A stretch of DNA of 64,000 nt from Candidatus Binatia bacterium. Its GTDB lineage: Bacteria > Desulfobacterota > Binatia > HRBIN30. This document shows positions 63,087 through 64,000 of the stretch, one piece after another; within the stretch, counting starts at the first letter, position 1, and every line of letters begins with the position of its first letter. The translations under genes and the position numbers were made by a program. Where the stretch lies: positions 310,001-374,000 of the forward strand of contig CALAMI010000007.1 in the NCBI GenBank assembly GCA_937925685.1. Reading direction: 5' to 3'. Under the pieces are notes generated by a model. That model saw only the letters and a list, made by a program, of their open reading frames with translations, was not told the origin of the DNA and searched no databases.

Positions 63087-64000
63087 ATGGCACGGAAAAA
63101 GAGCAACGGCCTGAAGACCGAGAAGAAGGTCACCCGCTACACCTACGACCACGTCAAGGAACCGCGCACGCCGGAGACCGGACACACGCCGCTCCTGCCA
63201 GCCGAGGAGCAGGTGGTGACGCTGCCGATGGACAATGGCTGGAGCAAGGCGATCGTGGTCGGCAAGCTCCCGGACGACGAGCGGCCGGTGGTGGTGGACA
63301 TGGACCCGACGGCGGACCCGGTGCTCTTCTGGGCGGGCAAGCGCAACCGCCGCGGGAGGCGCCGGTGCTGCCGCTCCAGCGCAACGAGATCGTCTCCGAG
63401 TCGCGCATCGCGCAAATCATCGAGCGGGCGAGGAAAGCGGCGGAGGAGAAGTCAAGCGCCTCGAGGCATGGGCACCTCTTCGCCGACCTCGAGAAGCAGC
63501 TTCGCGAGAGCGAGAGGGGCAAGCGCGTCGAGTTCTACACCCACGAGGAGGGCTGGAAGAACAAGCTCATCTGCGGCGACTCGCTGCACGTGATGGAGTC
63601 GCTGCTCCACTACGAGAACCTGCGCGGCAAGGTGCAGATGATCTATATCGACCCGCCCTACGGCATCGAGTACGACTCGAACTTCCAACAGCGGGTCGAT
63701 TCGACGAAGAACGACCAGAAGGATCAGGCCGACGACGTGCTCACGATCAAGGCGTTCCGCGACACGCGGGCGCTGGGGATTCACTCGTACCTGTCGTATT
63801 AGCGGGAACGTCTCTACCTGTGCCGGGAGCTGCTGGCGACGTCCGGGTCGATTCTCGTCCAGATCAACGATGAGAACATGCACCTCGTCCGCGCCCTGAT
63901 GGGGGAGGTCTTCAGCGCGTCGAACCACTTCGCGACCGTGGTCTTCGAGAAGACGACGCGATTCACGGATCAGCGCATGTCCTGTGTCTATGACTGTCTC
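63087..64000 (+). pseudogene. DNA methyltransferase (N6/N4, Mod-like) gene, disrupted
   Basis: Starts at ATG 63087, 13 bases after the HerA gene. The first part (VTRYTYDHVKEPRTPETGH, NGWSKAIVVGKLPDDERPVVVDMDP, VLFWAGKRN) is in one frame. Near 63350-63362 the frame shifts (net -1 or +2) and continues in the frame from 63365: VLPLQRNEIVSESRIAQIIERA, LICGDSLHVMESL and MIYIDPPYGIEYDSN, the DPPY catalytic motif. At 63800-63802 a TAG interrupts YLSY*RERLYLCRELL, after which coding (SILVQINDENMHLVRALMGEVF) continues in the same frame to the window end. Normal copies read YL without a stop. The protein resembles Mod subunits of type III-like systems. Confidence 0.65.

Noticed and set aside
1-64000. 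CRISPR array, rRNA or tRNA genes
   Set aside because: No regularly spaced repeats, no tRNA T-arm pattern with cloverleaf partners, and no rRNA-like sequence were seen. A sensitive RNA scan was not possible.

Overview
The window looks like chromosome of a high-GC, Gram-negative (LptE, LPS assembly) bacterium of deltaproteobacterial type. Secreted proteins with dockerin-like EF-hand ends, cohesin-like and NHL-repeat proteins, TPTPTP linkers and a C-terminal CGDG...ECDDGN repeat, next to RND, DUF1329, crotonase and SDR genes, fit lineages such as Candidatus Binatia (Desulfobacterota_B). This assignment is inferred from style, not from a marker tree. No rRNA, tRNA, CRISPR array or intact transposon was found.

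Layout. 0.1-7.2 kb: a membrane M28 peptidase, then a probable operon of YCF48-like beta-propeller, RND/MMPL exporter, DUF1329 protein and crotonase behind a good sigma70-type promoter. 7.2-12.3 kb: nitroreductase, YqiA-like esterase, GH5 lipoprotein, and a two-gene signalling unit (GspE-N/Zn-ribbon/receiver protein plus HPt protein). 12.7-20 kb: two large carbohydrate-active genes, a GH94 phosphorylase resembling the C-terminal part of cyclic beta-1,2-glucan synthase and a secreted six-hairpin protein with an F5/8 domain. 20-26.3 kb: an acyltransferase and a minus-strand group of secreted proteins (cohesin-like, subtilase, propeller with dockerin-like end); the cohesin-like gene has an in-frame stop and the subtilase is split at a G7 tract. 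26.6-43.6 kb: mostly single genes (HD hydrolase, HemQ-like, RlmD-like, GGT, LPG-synthase-like membrane protein, CrtC-like lipocalin, TetR, NHL protein, alcohol dehydrogenase, DUF2889, glutaredoxin, MazG). 43.7-60.4 kb: a dense minus-strand housekeeping block: murJ (with divergent rpsT), lptE, leuS, nusB, ribH, ribBA, ribD, nrdR, purF, purL, purQ, purS, purC, dut and two SDRs, many joined by ATGA-type overlaps. 61.1-64 kb: remains of defence or restriction genes: a truncated DUF4338 (DruA-like) gene abutting a 5'-truncated HerA-type ATPase, followed by a DNA methyltransferase gene with a frameshift and a stop.

How the genes work together. The pur genes give three-subunit FGAM synthase (PurS/Q/L) plus PurF and PurC. 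RibD, RibBA and RibH supply riboflavin precursors, but riboflavin synthase is not here and the RibB half of RibBA has lost its catalytic motifs. The most unusual points are that pseudo-RibB domain, the cohesin/dockerin-like surface-protein group with its frame lesions, the kinase-less REC/HPt pair, a stand-alone copy of a domain normally attached to large ATPase regulators, and the scarred HerA-methylase island at the right edge.
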